From contig CAZYOB010000024.1 of the NCBI GenBank assembly GCA_964648275.1, positions 1-10,231 on the forward strand: 10,231 nucleotides of DNA, in the 5' to 3' direction. This document shows, piece by piece, positions 1-6,490 of this stretch; within the stretch, counting starts at the first letter, position 1, and each line of letters starts with the position of its first letter. The notes below the pieces were generated by a model. That model was given only the letters and a program-made list of their open reading frames with translations, did no database searches and had not been told where the DNA came from. The DNA is from CAIQPO01 sp964648275 (GTDB lineage: Bacteria; Patescibacteriota; Microgenomatia; UBA1400; MFAQ01). Made by a program: the position numbers and the translations under genes.

Positions 1-11
1 ATGACAAAATA

Positions 12-17
12 TATAAG
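12..17 (+). promoter_or_regulatory. Possible -10 box (TATAAG) for a leaderless start at 24
   Basis: TATAAG ends six bases before the ATG at 24, so transcription would begin at or next to the start codon. The surrounding bases are a TA-rich run, so a chance match is quite possible, and the -35 region lies outside the window. Confidence 0.3.
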
Positions 18-23
18 ATATAT

Positions 24-485
24 ATGAGTAGCTTTAACGAGCGAATGATGAATGTATACGGCAAAAAAGATGAGGCTGATAAAACAGGATCATCATGGAT
101 TCCCAAAAGGATGCACCGTAAAGGGGATAAATTTGCAGTACTGAGAGAAAGCGCTCCCGAGGCAGATGGTTTGAGTTCTCACAGAATCGAAGAAATGATG
201 CAGCGTGAAAGTTATATAGTGCAAGGTAAGTTGGAAATTTTTGAGCAAGTAGCCATTTATTTACTCGAAAGGTATGGCGAAAAAGGACTGGAGGAGAGAT
301 TGGCTCATTTTGAAGTGTCTTGGGAAGAACAATATGCAAAACACGGACCTGAATTAATCTTAGCCTTAGGGGAAATGACCGACACACAGATGGAAAGTCC
401 TTTTGTCAATCACAGAGGATATATCAATAAAAAGGTTGCCAAGGAAGCCATCAGACAAGTAAGGATCAGAGGAAAGAATCAGTAA
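24..485 (+). CDS. Hypothetical protein, 153 aa, no recognised family
   Basis: I do not recognise this protein. It is soluble and strongly charged, with no signal peptide or membrane segment. The first 50 residues are polar and basic, with several Lys/Arg, and are probably flexible. Residues 53-110 look helical and include an amphipathic stretch around the EIFEQVAIYLLERYGEKGLEE segment at about residues 71-92. The C-terminus is basic (VAKEAIRQVRIRGKNQ), which would suit nucleic-acid or ribosome contact, but that is only a guess. The reading frame stays open to the window edge, so an upstream start is possible. I chose this ATG because a -10-like TATAAG ends six bases before it and no Shine-Dalgarno is present. 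The gene's last seven bases overlap the convergent HPF-like gene. Confidence 0.75.
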   Translation: MSSFNERMMNVYGKKDEADKTGSSWIPKRMHRKGDKFAVLRESAPEADGLSSHRIEEMMQRESYIVQGKLEIFEQVAIYLLERYGEKGLEERLAHFEVSWEEQYAKHGPELILALGEMTDTQMESPFVNHRGYINKKVAKEAIRQVRIRGKNQ

Positions 486-784
486 GGGCGAAGCTTCTCC
501 AAGTATTTTTTGATCTGACGTTTTGCCTGATTGCGTACTCTGACTACTCCATCAATAAGTACCTTGTGTGTATCTTTTATATTTATCGGAAGTCCAGGTA
601 GGTTCATGTCAAATTTTATCTGGTAACCTGCTCGGGCAAGCTTTTCAATCGAGAGAGAGGCAACCTTTAGGTCTTCCTGATAATTTCTGAGAAATTTTTC
701 CAACCCTTTGTCGAATTTATTTTGAATCCTTTGTCTGAGACGGTCACTGATTTTTAATTTTTGTTCGTTGATAATTATATTCAT
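479..784 (-). CDS. HPF/RaiA-like ribosome hibernation-promoting factor, short form
   Basis: The 101-residue protein resembles the ribosomal subunit interface / sigma-54 modulation family (HPF, YfiA/RaiA). These proteins bind the 30S decoding region in stationary phase and silence or dimerise ribosomes. What I see is an opening strand (MNIIINEQKLKIS), a helix rich in Lys/Arg (RLRQRIQNKFDKGLEKF), alternating strands around residues 38-65 including YQIKFDMNLPGLPI, and a basic C-terminal helix (VRVRNQAKRQIKKYLEKL). This matches the family's beta-alpha-beta-beta-beta-alpha order. It lacks the extra C-terminal domain of long HPF. Identity is low, so the call rests on pattern and size. The ATG at 784 follows a TACAAT box by six bases without a Shine-Dalgarno. 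The gene is divergent from the CAP gene and convergent with the orphan gene at 24-485. Confidence 0.72.
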   Translation of the reverse strand: MNIIINEQKLKISDRLRQRIQNKFDKGLEKFLRNYQEDLKVASLSIEKLARAGYQIKFDMNLPGLPINIKDTHKVLIDGVVRVRNQAKRQIKKYLEKLRPY

Positions 785-790
785 TGATTT

Positions 791-796
791 ATTGTA
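791..796 (-). promoter_or_regulatory. -10 box (TACAAT) of the HPF-like gene, leaderless type
   Basis: Read on the minus strand, TACAAT ends six bases before the ATG at 784, which places the transcription start at the start codon. A TTGACA lies only eight bases upstream of it, too close to be a matching -35. The 47-base gap also carries the opposite promoter of the CAP gene. Confidence 0.45.
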
Positions 797-818
797 AAAC
801 AGATTGTCAAATTCGTTT

Positions 819-824
819 TATACT
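819..824 (+). promoter_or_regulatory. -10 box (TATACT) of the CAP-domain gene, leaderless type
   Basis: TATACT ends seven bases before the chosen ATG at 832, the spacing expected when transcription starts at the start codon. A GAGGA sits one base from the ATG, too close for a normal Shine-Dalgarno. No -35 is found at normal spacing: TTGTAA lies 21 bases upstream. The same hexamer and the same seven-base gap recur at the gene starting at 7661. Confidence 0.45.
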
Positions 825-831
825 TGAGGAA

Positions 832-1755
832 ATGATAAAGAATGTACTTAGGATATTTACCCTACTGGCAGCAATGACAATTGTATACTTTGGTTTCGAA
901 AAATTAGGTCTAAATATTCCAGTAATCAATCTGCAGACCACGAATGCACCTTCATTAATTAAGACCGAATGGACAGAAGAGAAGGTCCTGATGATGATTA
1001 ACGATTATCGACAGAAAAAGGGTTTGGGCGTATTAACCCCAAACGAAAAACTGAGCATGGCTGCAAAAGCAAGACTAGCTGTTTTAATGCAATACGAGGA
1101 TTCTTTGGGAGAGATCACAGGTTTAACCAGAGAAGATGCAGTAGAGATGGTCGGTTATAACTACTCATGGATCGGTGACTTGGCAGTGTTAGGGTTTTTC
1201 CGATCAAATGATCTGACAGCATTTTGGACGACTCAAGAAAACTCTAGACAGACGTTGGAAGAGCCGAATCTTAAAGAAGCCGGGATAGCGGTTGTGATGG
1301 GAGGGGAAACAATGTCAATCTACGCTCTGTTGGGGGCACCAGGTAAGGTCAAGAAGGCAACTACAAGACCTTCATCTCCAGCAAGTGCAAGCTGGGGAGG
1401 TCCAGATCTCTGGGTGGCGGTGAATAATAGACGAGTAGAATTTGGAGTCAACCCCCTGCGTCAAAAAGATGAGTTGTGTACGATAGCTGCAATCCGTCTG
1501 AACCAGATATTGGATCTGGGTGAGCTTGACGCTCATGCAGGTTTTGAACCAACTTTAAACAGAGAAGATCTTAAGTGGATATCAGAGAAATACAATATCA
1601 GCGAGTTCCTGGTTTCAGGATATTCTACTCCACAGGAATCAGTGGCCGCCTGGGAGAACACTCTCGGTCACAAAAAATTACTTTCCGGAGGGGAGTACGT
1701 GTGGGGGTGTATTTATGCTCAAAACAAGTTTGGGGTTGCAATTGCAGCGTATTGA
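832..1755 (+). CDS. Membrane-anchored protein with two tandem CAP (SCP-like) domains
   Basis: The 307-residue protein starts with a short basic stretch and a hydrophobic segment (about residues 5-21), a signal anchor placing the rest outside the membrane. Two CAP/SCP-like domains follow. The first (about 46-165) has the family opening MINDYRQKKGLGVL and the helix AAKARLAVLMQ. The second (about 190-307) has VNNRRVEFGVNPL, a helix, H235, and the late motif AWENTLGHKKLL with H280, then WGCIYAQ. In the first copy the usual histidine and glutamate positions are replaced, so it looks degenerate. Cys216 and Cys293 in the second could pair. Bacterial CAP proteins are secreted and mostly of unknown activity. 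I prefer ATG 832 over a TTG at 784, because 784 would place extra polar residues before the anchor and overlap the opposite start codon. Confidence 0.78.
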   Translation: MIKNVLRIFTLLAAMTIVYFGFEKLGLNIPVINLQTTNAPSLIKTEWTEEKVLMMINDYRQKKGLGVLTPNEKLSMAAKARLAVLMQYEDSLGEITGLTREDAVEMVGYNYSWIGDLAVLGFFRSNDLTAFWTTQENSRQTLEEPNLKEAGIAVVMGGETMSIYALLGAPGKVKKATTRPSSPASASWGGPDLWVAVNNRRVEFGVNPLRQKDELCTIAAIRLNQILDLGELDAHAGFEPTLNREDLKWISEKYNISEFLVSGYSTPQESVAAWENTLGHKKLLSGGEYVWGCIYAQNKFGVAIAAY

Positions 1756-1781
1756 AATATTGAGTATGATGTAAGTATTCT
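1752..1781 (+). promoter_or_regulatory. Sigma70-type promoter before the Cache sensor gene
   Basis: TTGAAA at 1752-1757 and TATTCT at 1776-1781 are separated by 18 bases. The -35 covers the stop codon of the CAP gene. Transcription would begin near 1788, giving a leader of about seven bases without a Shine-Dalgarno before the ATG at 1796. The sensor can therefore be expressed independently of the CAP gene. Confidence 0.45.
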
Positions 1782-1795
1782 AACTTTTGTTTAAG

Positions 1796-2920
1796 ATGCT
1801 TAAATTGACTCTTTTCCAGAAACTTTTTATCTCAATTCTGAGCGTAACTGTTGCGTGTGGCATTACGACCGCAACTTTGACATACCAGAGGGCCAAGAGG
1901 GACATGTTTCAAAGAGACAAGGAGGTATTCCTAAAAACCACCATCGACTTATCTAGGGAGATAAACAACTTACTCACTTATGGTAGGAGTGTTTCCCAAA
2001 TGCTTGCCGCACACTCCAGAGTAAAGGATTATATGTCGCTTCGCAGTGGAGACACTGTTCAGATCCTTAAGGTCTTGGAAGATCACAACATAAACAAAAT
2101 GTTTTCGGCTTTTTACCTGGTTGATATGGAAGGCTTCACTCTTTTGTCCACAGACGCTTCATTTGTGGGACATAATTTTGGGTTTAGGAATTATTTCAAT
2201 ACTGCGGTAAAGGGTGGTGCTGGTGTTGATGCGGGTGTCGGCACCATCAGCAGAAGGATGGGTTATTATTTTTCGTATCCAATTTACTCAAACGACAACT
2301 CTAAGATTATAGGGGTGGCCGTGGCAAAGATGGAGCCACAGACAATACACGCTAATTTAGAAGTAAGTGATTTTGGCTTCGATTCGAATAAGATGATCAC
2401 AAATGATAATGGGGTGATTCTCTTCTCCGAAAAGTCGGAGAGGGTCTTTTGGAGTTTGGCTCCCCTTACTGACGAGCAAATGAAGATCGAGCAGGAAACC
2501 AGGTTCATAAACAGAAAGATTGAAGCCCTAACTTATGAACAGGTACAGGCCGAAGTAATTAACTACAACAATCCTACCGTGATTGAGTTTTATGACAAGG
2601 GAGATAAAAACGAAGAGATCGTAGCGACTAGCAAGGTCGGAGATTTTCCATTCTTTATTGTCATTGAAGCCGAACGTGACATGGTCTTAAAGCACATAAC
2701 AGATCAGATCACTCCAATAGTGCTATTTGTATTTATCGCGATAGTGTTTGAGATGATTCTTATCGGGATCCTATTATATATATTCCTCAAGCCGATAGAA
2801 AAGATACGAAGTCATACACAACGACTGGCAAAGAAAGAGCGGGCAGTGAGCTTAGAATTAAAAACCGGTGATGAGCTTGAAGATATTGTTGATTCAATAA
2901 ACAAGATCGCTAATCGTTGA
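1796..2920 (+). CDS. Double-Cache (DctB-like) transmembrane sensor with HAMP domain and no output domain
   Basis: The 374-residue protein has transmembrane segments at about 8-28 and 307-330 flanking a large extracytoplasmic domain. That domain carries hallmarks of the dCache sensors of DctB-type histidine kinases: AFYLVDMEGFTLLSTD (105-120), FVGHNFGFRNYF (123-134), GTISRRMGYYFSYPIY (149-164), IIGVAVAKME, then a second lobe starting ITNDNGVILFSEKSE (201-215). A HAMP linker follows (about 331-374), with KPIEKIRS and GDELEDIVDSINKI. The protein stops there. No kinase, GGDEF, phosphatase or chemoreceptor domain follows, and the next gene is on the other strand, so this is not a simple downstream frameshift. 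It may signal through a partner protein encoded elsewhere, or be a decayed kinase. The ATG at 1796 is preferred over TTG 1787 for its start codon and short leader. The last 11 bases overlap the DUF167 gene. Confidence 0.85.
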   Translation: MLKLTLFQKLFISILSVTVACGITTATLTYQRAKRDMFQRDKEVFLKTTIDLSREINNLLTYGRSVSQMLAAHSRVKDYMSLRSGDTVQILKVLEDHNINKMFSAFYLVDMEGFTLLSTDASFVGHNFGFRNYFNTAVKGGAGVDAGVGTISRRMGYYFSYPIYSNDNSKIIGVAVAKMEPQTIHANLEVSDFGFDSNKMITNDNGVILFSEKSERVFWSLAPLTDEQMKIEQETRFINRKIEALTYEQVQAEVINYNNPTVIEFYDKGDKNEEIVATSKVGDFPFFIVIEAERDMVLKHITDQITPIVLFVFIAIVFEMILIGILLYIFLKPIEKIRSHTQRLAKKERAVSLELKTGDELEDIVDSINKIANR

Positions 2921-3134
2921 TCTCAACAATCTTGACCCGACTGGTAAACCCAGACACAATATTGATTTTGTTAGGTGAAATGGAGAAATGCTTAGCCAAT
3001 GCAATGATGACACCGGAGTTTGCCCTCCCATCCACTGGGGGTTCTTTTACCGAAACGATAAGGTGATCACGGTCAATTAGCTCAACTTGTGATTGTGATT
3101 TTTTTGGTTTGACGGTAACGGTGTATCGTGTCAT
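2910..3134 (-). CDS. DUF167 (YggU) family protein
   Basis: The 74-residue protein matches the small DUF167/YggU family almost end to end: an early VTVKPKKSQSQV strand, then the signature EPPVDGRAN at about 31-39, a helix (VIIALAKHFSI), and the closing INIVSGFTSRVKIVEI. The family is widespread in bacteria and eukaryotes, has a known compact alpha/beta fold, and has no settled biochemical function. It is the last gene of the four-gene minus-strand operon. Its ATG shares one base with the stop codon of the nuclease gene (TAATG), so translation is probably coupled, and no Shine-Dalgarno is seen. Its 3' end overlaps the convergent sensor gene. Confidence 0.9.
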   Translation of the reverse strand: MTRYTVTVKPKKSQSQVELIDRDHLIVSVKEPPVDGRANSGVIIALAKHFSISPNKINIVSGFTSRVKIVEIND

Positions 3135-4003
3135 TAAAGTATGATGCTGTCCTCGCCCGTATCCTCTCCGATGGGAAGTATATAAACATCCTGGCGAGTA
3201 GAGCTGGTTCCAACTTGCTCCCCTTCTCCACGAAGGATGGCTTCAAATGGCTTACATGCAGGACAGCCGTCTTCCCCGTTAGGACAGGCGAACCTTTCCA
3301 GTTTTCGGGCCAGTTTCATTTGACGAGCAGTTCTAAGGAGGTCTTCCTGAGTGGTGGATACATCCGGAAGTTCTTTTTCCACCAGATCATCACTTAACTC
3401 CAAATACCAATAACTGGCCTTGTCTACTTTTCTCTTCTGACAGTTGTTTACCAATAATAGATAGATAGGTAGTTGGAGGGAACTTTGGTCCTCCTCTCTT
3501 TTACTGGTCTTGAAGTCAATAATGTGAACGGAATCTGTCTCAGGAAAGTACTCCAACCAATCAATCTTGCCACAGAGAATAATGTTATCTTCTTCAGATA
3601 GCCAATAGTAGGGCAAATCCTGATTAATCTTGACGGCTCTGTTTTTAAGTGGGCCAGGATTGTCCATGACCCTGCGTAGCATAGACTTGCCCCTTTCCTT
3701 GTATTGAAATTCTTTTTCTTCGTTGAGGAAGCCACCTCTCTTACCGGTGTAGTTTTCCCATATTTTTTCGTATCTTAGAACTAAAGATTCTTTAAATCTA
3801 TCTGGGGTGGGAATAATCGAGAGATTCTCAATAACTTCATGGACAGCGCTGCCGAGTGCCAGTGCCGGATTCATTATTTGGATTTTTCTTCCGCTTTTTG
3901 GGTCTTTATAGACGTTCTTAAGATAATATGCCCTAGGACATTTTAAATAATCAGAAAGCGATGAATGTGATACCCAGGTGGCAGTGTATTTATCTTTGGA
4001 CAT
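3134..4003 (-). CDS. PD-(D/E)XK nuclease, Cas4/RecB-like, with putative Fe-S cysteines
   Basis: The 289-residue protein shows the order of motifs of the RecB/AddB/Cas4-type PD-(D/E)XK exonucleases: LSDYLKCPRAYY with C22, ALGSAVHEVIE with H55, GKIDWLEYF with D148, IIDFKTSK with D163 and K165, and LQLPIYLL with Q177 and Y181. Near the end C240, C247 and C250 (CPNGEDGCPAC) join C22 as a likely set of four iron-sulfur ligands, as in Cas4 and AddB, though here the spacing is six then two residues. It would cut or degrade DNA, probably as a 5'-end exonuclease or a repair partner. No CRISPR array, cas gene, helicase or integrase is nearby, so it should not be called Cas4. It overlaps the PAP2 gene by 14 bases and DUF167 by one. 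Confidence 0.88.
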   Translation of the reverse strand: MSKDKYTATWVSHSSLSDYLKCPRAYYLKNVYKDPKSGRKIQIMNPALALGSAVHEVIENLSIIPTPDRFKESLVLRYEKIWENYTGKRGGFLNEEKEFQYKERGKSMLRRVMDNPGPLKNRAVKINQDLPYYWLSEEDNIILCGKIDWLEYFPETDSVHIIDFKTSKREEDQSSLQLPIYLLLVNNCQKRKVDKASYWYLELSDDLVEKELPDVSTTQEDLLRTARQMKLARKLERFACPNGEDGCPACKPFEAILRGEGEQVGTSSTRQDVYILPIGEDTGEDSIIL

Positions 4004-4598
4004 GAGCTTGGTACATATTAACAGTTATAAGAAGCCAGAATGCACCAAAAAGGTATCCCCCCAACACATCACTTGCCCAATGAGCGCCAAGATAAATCCG
4101 GGACAGTCCAACTGTCAGTATTAGAAAGGCGGATACACCAAGGATTGAGTACTTTAATATTGAAGGTTTCAATTTTTTTAATGTGACAAAAAACAAAAAA
4201 CCGAAAATGACAGTGTAGGTTATTGCGTGTGAGCTGGGAAAACTTTTATCTGCTAATTGCTTATAGATCATAACCAATCCGTCGTCCGGCCGGGGACGAT
4301 TGATCAAGGTTTTTGCCAGACCGGCTGCCAAGTAGGAGGTTACCGAAGATAAAAACAAATAGACTGCTTCCAGCTTGAAATTGAGCAGTGCGACTAGAGA
4401 CACAATCGATATGGCTGCAAAGGGCATAGCTCTTCCGTTCCCAATAGAGCTGACTGCTTTCATGATTAGATCGAAGTTGGATTGATGGATATTTTGAATT
4501 GCATGAGAGATAGTCAGATCGATGGAAAAGAACGGTGAGGCGCTGGCAAAAAGGGCAAGAAGCAAGAATGGAATAAGTAGAAAGTAGATGTATCTCAT
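3990..4598 (-). CDS. PAP2-superfamily membrane phosphatase
   Basis: The 202-residue multi-pass membrane protein has all three PAP2 (type 2 phosphatidic acid phosphatase) signature motifs: K96 to R103-P104 (KTLINRPRP), PSSH at 121-124, and SRIYLGAHWASD with R167, H173 and D177. H124 would be shielded by surrounding residues, H173 would be the phosphohistidine nucleophile and D177 its partner. The family includes undecaprenyl pyrophosphate phosphatases, phosphatidylglycerophosphate phosphatases and lipid phosphatases; substrate cannot be told from this sequence. A role in recycling the lipid carrier or processing scavenged lipids is plausible. About five to six transmembrane segments are visible, beginning with a hydrophobic helix at about 3-20. 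The start codon overlaps the DUF192 stop as ATGA, which implies coupled translation. Confidence 0.93.
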   Translation of the reverse strand: MRYIYFLLIPFLLLALFASASPFFSIDLTISHAIQNIHQSNFDLIMKAVSSIGNGRAMPFAAISIVSLVALLNFKLEAVYLFLSSVTSYLAAGLAKTLINRPRPDDGLVMIYKQLADKSFPSSHAITYTVIFGFLFFVTLKKLKPSILKYSILGVSAFLILTVGLSRIYLGAHWASDVLGGYLFGAFWLLITVNMYQAHVQR

Positions 4599-4927
4599 GC
4601 AATCAAAATTTTATCACCTAGAGTAGTTTTGCTTTTTCCGAGTGAACCCTGGGGAAGCTCTATGACGATCATATAAATTGGTAGGTATGAAAAAAACTTA
4701 AATGGAGGAAGGCTTTTCGCCATTTTCACCACTTCCCAGTCATCATTGAGAAGAAGAATATCTATCGGATTTGATAAAAACAAGGTATGAATCCCCCATC
4801 TGGTGAAGAATATAAGGGTTCTGGGATTGTTGGAGTTGAGCAAACCCAAACTACGATCCACAAGGGATCTGGCTATTTTGCATTTGCTCGAAATGAGGGT
4901 ATTTCGGGTCTGATTATGTAATTTCAT
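4595..4927 (-). CDS. DUF192 family protein
   Basis: The 110-residue protein fits the DUF192 family: an N-terminal strand with IARSLVDRSLGLLN (the family's region ending in GLM), the central hydrophobic block GIHTLFLSNPIDILLLNDDWEV (normally FWMKNT-PLDIIF), and the C-terminal IVIELPQGSLGKSKTTLGDKI. Function of the family is unknown; many members are secreted or lipid-anchored, but here no signal peptide is visible. The usual Trp-Met pair in the central motif is replaced by His-Thr-Leu, so it is a divergent member. The frame remains open further upstream to 5041, but that would run through the opposite gene and its promoter. I chose the ATG at 4927 because the family homology begins just after it and a TATAAT box lies 13 bases before it. 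It is the first gene of the operon. Confidence 0.85.
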   Translation of the reverse strand: MKLHNQTRNTLISSKCKIARSLVDRSLGLLNSNNPRTLIFFTRWGIHTLFLSNPIDILLLNDDWEVVKMAKSLPPFKFFSYLPIYMIVIELPQGSLGKSKTTLGDKILIA

Positions 4928-4936
4928 AAAGTACCA

Positions 4937-4946
4937 TATAATTATA
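4937..4946. promoter_or_regulatory. Palindromic double -10 box (TATAATTATA) of a divergent promoter
   Basis: The ten bases are a perfect palindrome containing a consensus TATAAT on each strand. On the plus strand (4937-4942) the box lies 12 bases before ATG 4955; on the minus strand (4946-4941) it lies 13 bases before ATG 4927. Each side would give a leader of about five to six bases. On the plus strand a second box, TATATT at 4943-4948, ends six bases before ATG 4955 and would give a leaderless transcript. No good -35 was found. Confidence 0.55.
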
Positions 4947-4954
4947 TTCAATAT

Positions 4955-5257
4955 ATGAGTGAGATAGAAGACTCGCTTGATAAATTTGGAGGAGTGGTTG
5001 AGGATGTTTTGATGACAAGCCTTGCGGAGGCGGACGCTCAAATTAGGCTGATAGACGAAAACTCAACCGAAGCAGGGATTATCGAAATCCTGAAAAGTGC
5101 CAATTCTCTGGTGAGATTGGTGTGTGGAAATGATGATGTTCTGTATGAGGAGTGGAGATATAGATTGATCAAGGCAGAGAAAGGGAAATACATAATTGTT
5201 CAAGGGCGAGAGATCGATGTTGAAACAGGAGACGACACGAGCATAAGCGAGGACTAG
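4955..5257 (+). CDS. Hypothetical acidic protein, 100 aa
   Basis: I do not recognise this protein. It is soluble and markedly acidic (opening SEIEDSLDKF, tail ETGDDTSISED), with no signal peptide, membrane segment or metal motif. It seems to consist of a helical first half (about residues 5-55, including EAGIIEILKSANSLVRLV) and a small strand-rich second half (YEEWRYRLIKAEKGKYIIVQGREIDV). The single Cys is at about residue 58. The gene starts from the shared 27-base divergent promoter, so it may be controlled together with the DUF192-PAP2-nuclease operon on the other strand, and it lies 24 bases before the MFS gene, with which it is probably co-transcribed. No Shine-Dalgarno precedes it. Confidence 0.72.
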   Translation: MSEIEDSLDKFGGVVEDVLMTSLAEADAQIRLIDENSTEAGIIEILKSANSLVRLVCGNDDVLYEEWRYRLIKAEKGKYIIVQGREIDVETGDDTSISED

Positions 5258-5281
5258 TAAATATTGTAAACTGGAATTTGC

Positions 5282-6490
5282 ATGGGAGATAAGAGATTAA
5301 AATTGGGATTGACAAAAAACGTATGGATTATGGGCGTGGTCAGTCTTTTAAATGACCTTTCGTCAGAGATTGTCTACCCCTTGGTACCAATATTTTTGAC
5401 TAGCATTCTGGGTGCACCGGCATCTGTTGTCGGACTGATCGAAGGAATCGCGGATGCTTCAGCAAACTTTTTTATGGCTATATCCGGATTTGTGTCGGAT
5501 AAGGTTCAGAAACGGAAACCTTTTATTGTGACCGGGTATGGTTTATCTACGGCGTCAAAGTTTATCCTATCGGTATCTTTTGGTTGGCCGATGGTGCTAT
5601 TTTCCAGGATCACTAACAGACTGGGTAAGGGGATTAGAACTACAGCTAGAGACGCGCTAATCATCGAAAGCACAGAAAAAACCGATCGGGGAAGAGCGTT
5701 TGGTTTCCATAGGACACTTGATAATGTAGGAGCAATACTTGGTCCGATACTGTCGATAGTTTTACTGAAAGCGCTTATGGGAAATTACCGGTTGGTATTC
5801 TTCTGGGCTTTCGTACCAAGTGCCATTGCCATGCTCTTGCTTTTCTTTTTGACCGAAAAAAAGAAATCGTCTCTTGATCTCAAGGGTATGCACTTTGAAT
5901 GGAAGAAGGCAAATGTTTCATTTAAGTTGTTTCTACTTATTAGTTTTATTTTTGCGATCGGGAACAGCTCGAACGCATTTATGATCCTGAGAGCACAGAA
6001 TCTAGGATTGTCGGTCAGTCTGACTATGCTTGTGTACGTTCTAATGAATGTATCCAGTAGCCTATTTTCAATTCCTGCAGGAATCTTGGCGGACAGAATT
6101 GGAGCAAAGAGGGTACTCTCTTTCGGCTTTTTATTATTTTCTTATGTTTATTTAATGTTCGGTATGGCGGACAGTAGTGGGGTTGTCTGGTTTTTATTCC
6201 CTGCTTACGGTCTTTTCCTGGCACTGACCGAGGGTGTGGGAAAGGCATATTTGTCACGCTTAATTCCCCACGAGATTGCAGGTTCCGCATTTGGTCTATA
6301 TCAGGTGGTCATTGGAACAGCTACCTTTTTAGCATCTTTTATCGCAGGGTTGATGTGGACCGATATTTCCCCAGCCGCACCTTTTATATTCGGGAGCGTA
6401 ATGGCATTTTCGGCAGCAGGACTGTTTTACCTGCTTAACAGATGGATAAAGGTGCATCCCCAGTCCCAACCCATACCTCTAAAAAGATAG
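5282..6490 (+). CDS. Major facilitator superfamily (MFS) transporter
   Basis: The 402-residue protein has the 12-helix MFS pattern, in two halves split by a polar stretch at about 193-212. It belongs to a recognisable subgroup that opens with GLTKNVWIMGVVSLLNDLSSE and continues YPLVPIFL and VGLIEGIADA. MFS motif A is present as SGFVSDKVQKRKP at about 68-80, with a related copy in the second half (AGILADRIGAKRVL). Conserved NRLGKGIRTTARDALI (112-127) and RGRAFGFHRTLDNVGA (136-151) are typical of this subgroup and are likely part of the transport path. Substrate is unknown; members are often annotated as efflux or sugar-phosphate-like permeases without proof. It follows the acidic orphan gene by 24 bases, probably in one transcript. 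Only a weak GGA lies before the ATG. The last 12 bases overlap the convergent peptidase gene. Confidence 0.95.
   Translation: MGDKRLKLGLTKNVWIMGVVSLLNDLSSEIVYPLVPIFLTSILGAPASVVGLIEGIADASANFFMAISGFVSDKVQKRKPFIVTGYGLSTASKFILSVSFGWPMVLFSRITNRLGKGIRTTARDALIIESTEKTDRGRAFGFHRTLDNVGAILGPILSIVLLKALMGNYRLVFFWAFVPSAIAMLLLFFLTEKKKSSLDLKGMHFEWKKANVSFKLFLLISFIFAIGNSSNAFMILRAQNLGLSVSLTMLVYVLMNVSSSLFSIPAGILADRIGAKRVLSFGFLLFSYVYLMFGMADSSGVVWFLFPAYGLFLALTEGVGKAYLSRLIPHEIAGSAFGLYQVVIGTATFLASFIAGLMWTDISPAAPFIFGSVMAFSAAGLFYLLNRWIKVHPQSQPIPLKR

Noticed and set aside
1..27. A short frame starting ATG at base 1 and ending TGA at 25-27, overlapping the ATG at 24 as ATGA; possibly the 3' end of an upstream gene
   Set aside because: Only eight codons are visible and the window edge prevents a judgement. 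If real, the gene at 24 would be translationally coupled and the TATAAG box there would be coincidental.
34..387. Open frame on the minus strand opposite the first gene
   Set aside because: Low-complexity basic/aromatic composition without family signals, fully inside the gene at 24-485; a shadow frame.
488..510. Near-palindrome around GAAGCTTC followed by a T-run, as a terminator after the first gene
   Set aside because: The stem has essentially no loop, includes a mismatch, and the T-run is seven bases away; it also lies inside the HPF-like coding sequence.
784..831. TTG-started extension of the CAP gene to 784
   Set aside because: It would overlap the opposite start codon and its promoter, and place polar, Cys-containing residues before the membrane anchor.
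3128..3397. Plus-strand open frame opposite the nuclease C-terminus
   Set aside because: It lies antisense to conserved cysteine-motif coding sequence and shows no recognisable domain.
3134..4003. Calling the nuclease Cas4 and looking for a CRISPR system
   Set aside because: No repeat array or other cas gene is in the window, and similar four-cysteine nucleases are common as stand-alone proteins.
4261..4602. Second minus-strand frame within the PAP2 gene
   Set aside because: The overlapping frame encodes all PAP2 motifs; this one encodes none.
4928..5041. Upstream extension of the DUF192 gene to 5041
   Set aside because: It would cover the divergent promoter and the first 29 codons of the opposite gene, and DUF192 similarity begins after ATG 4927.
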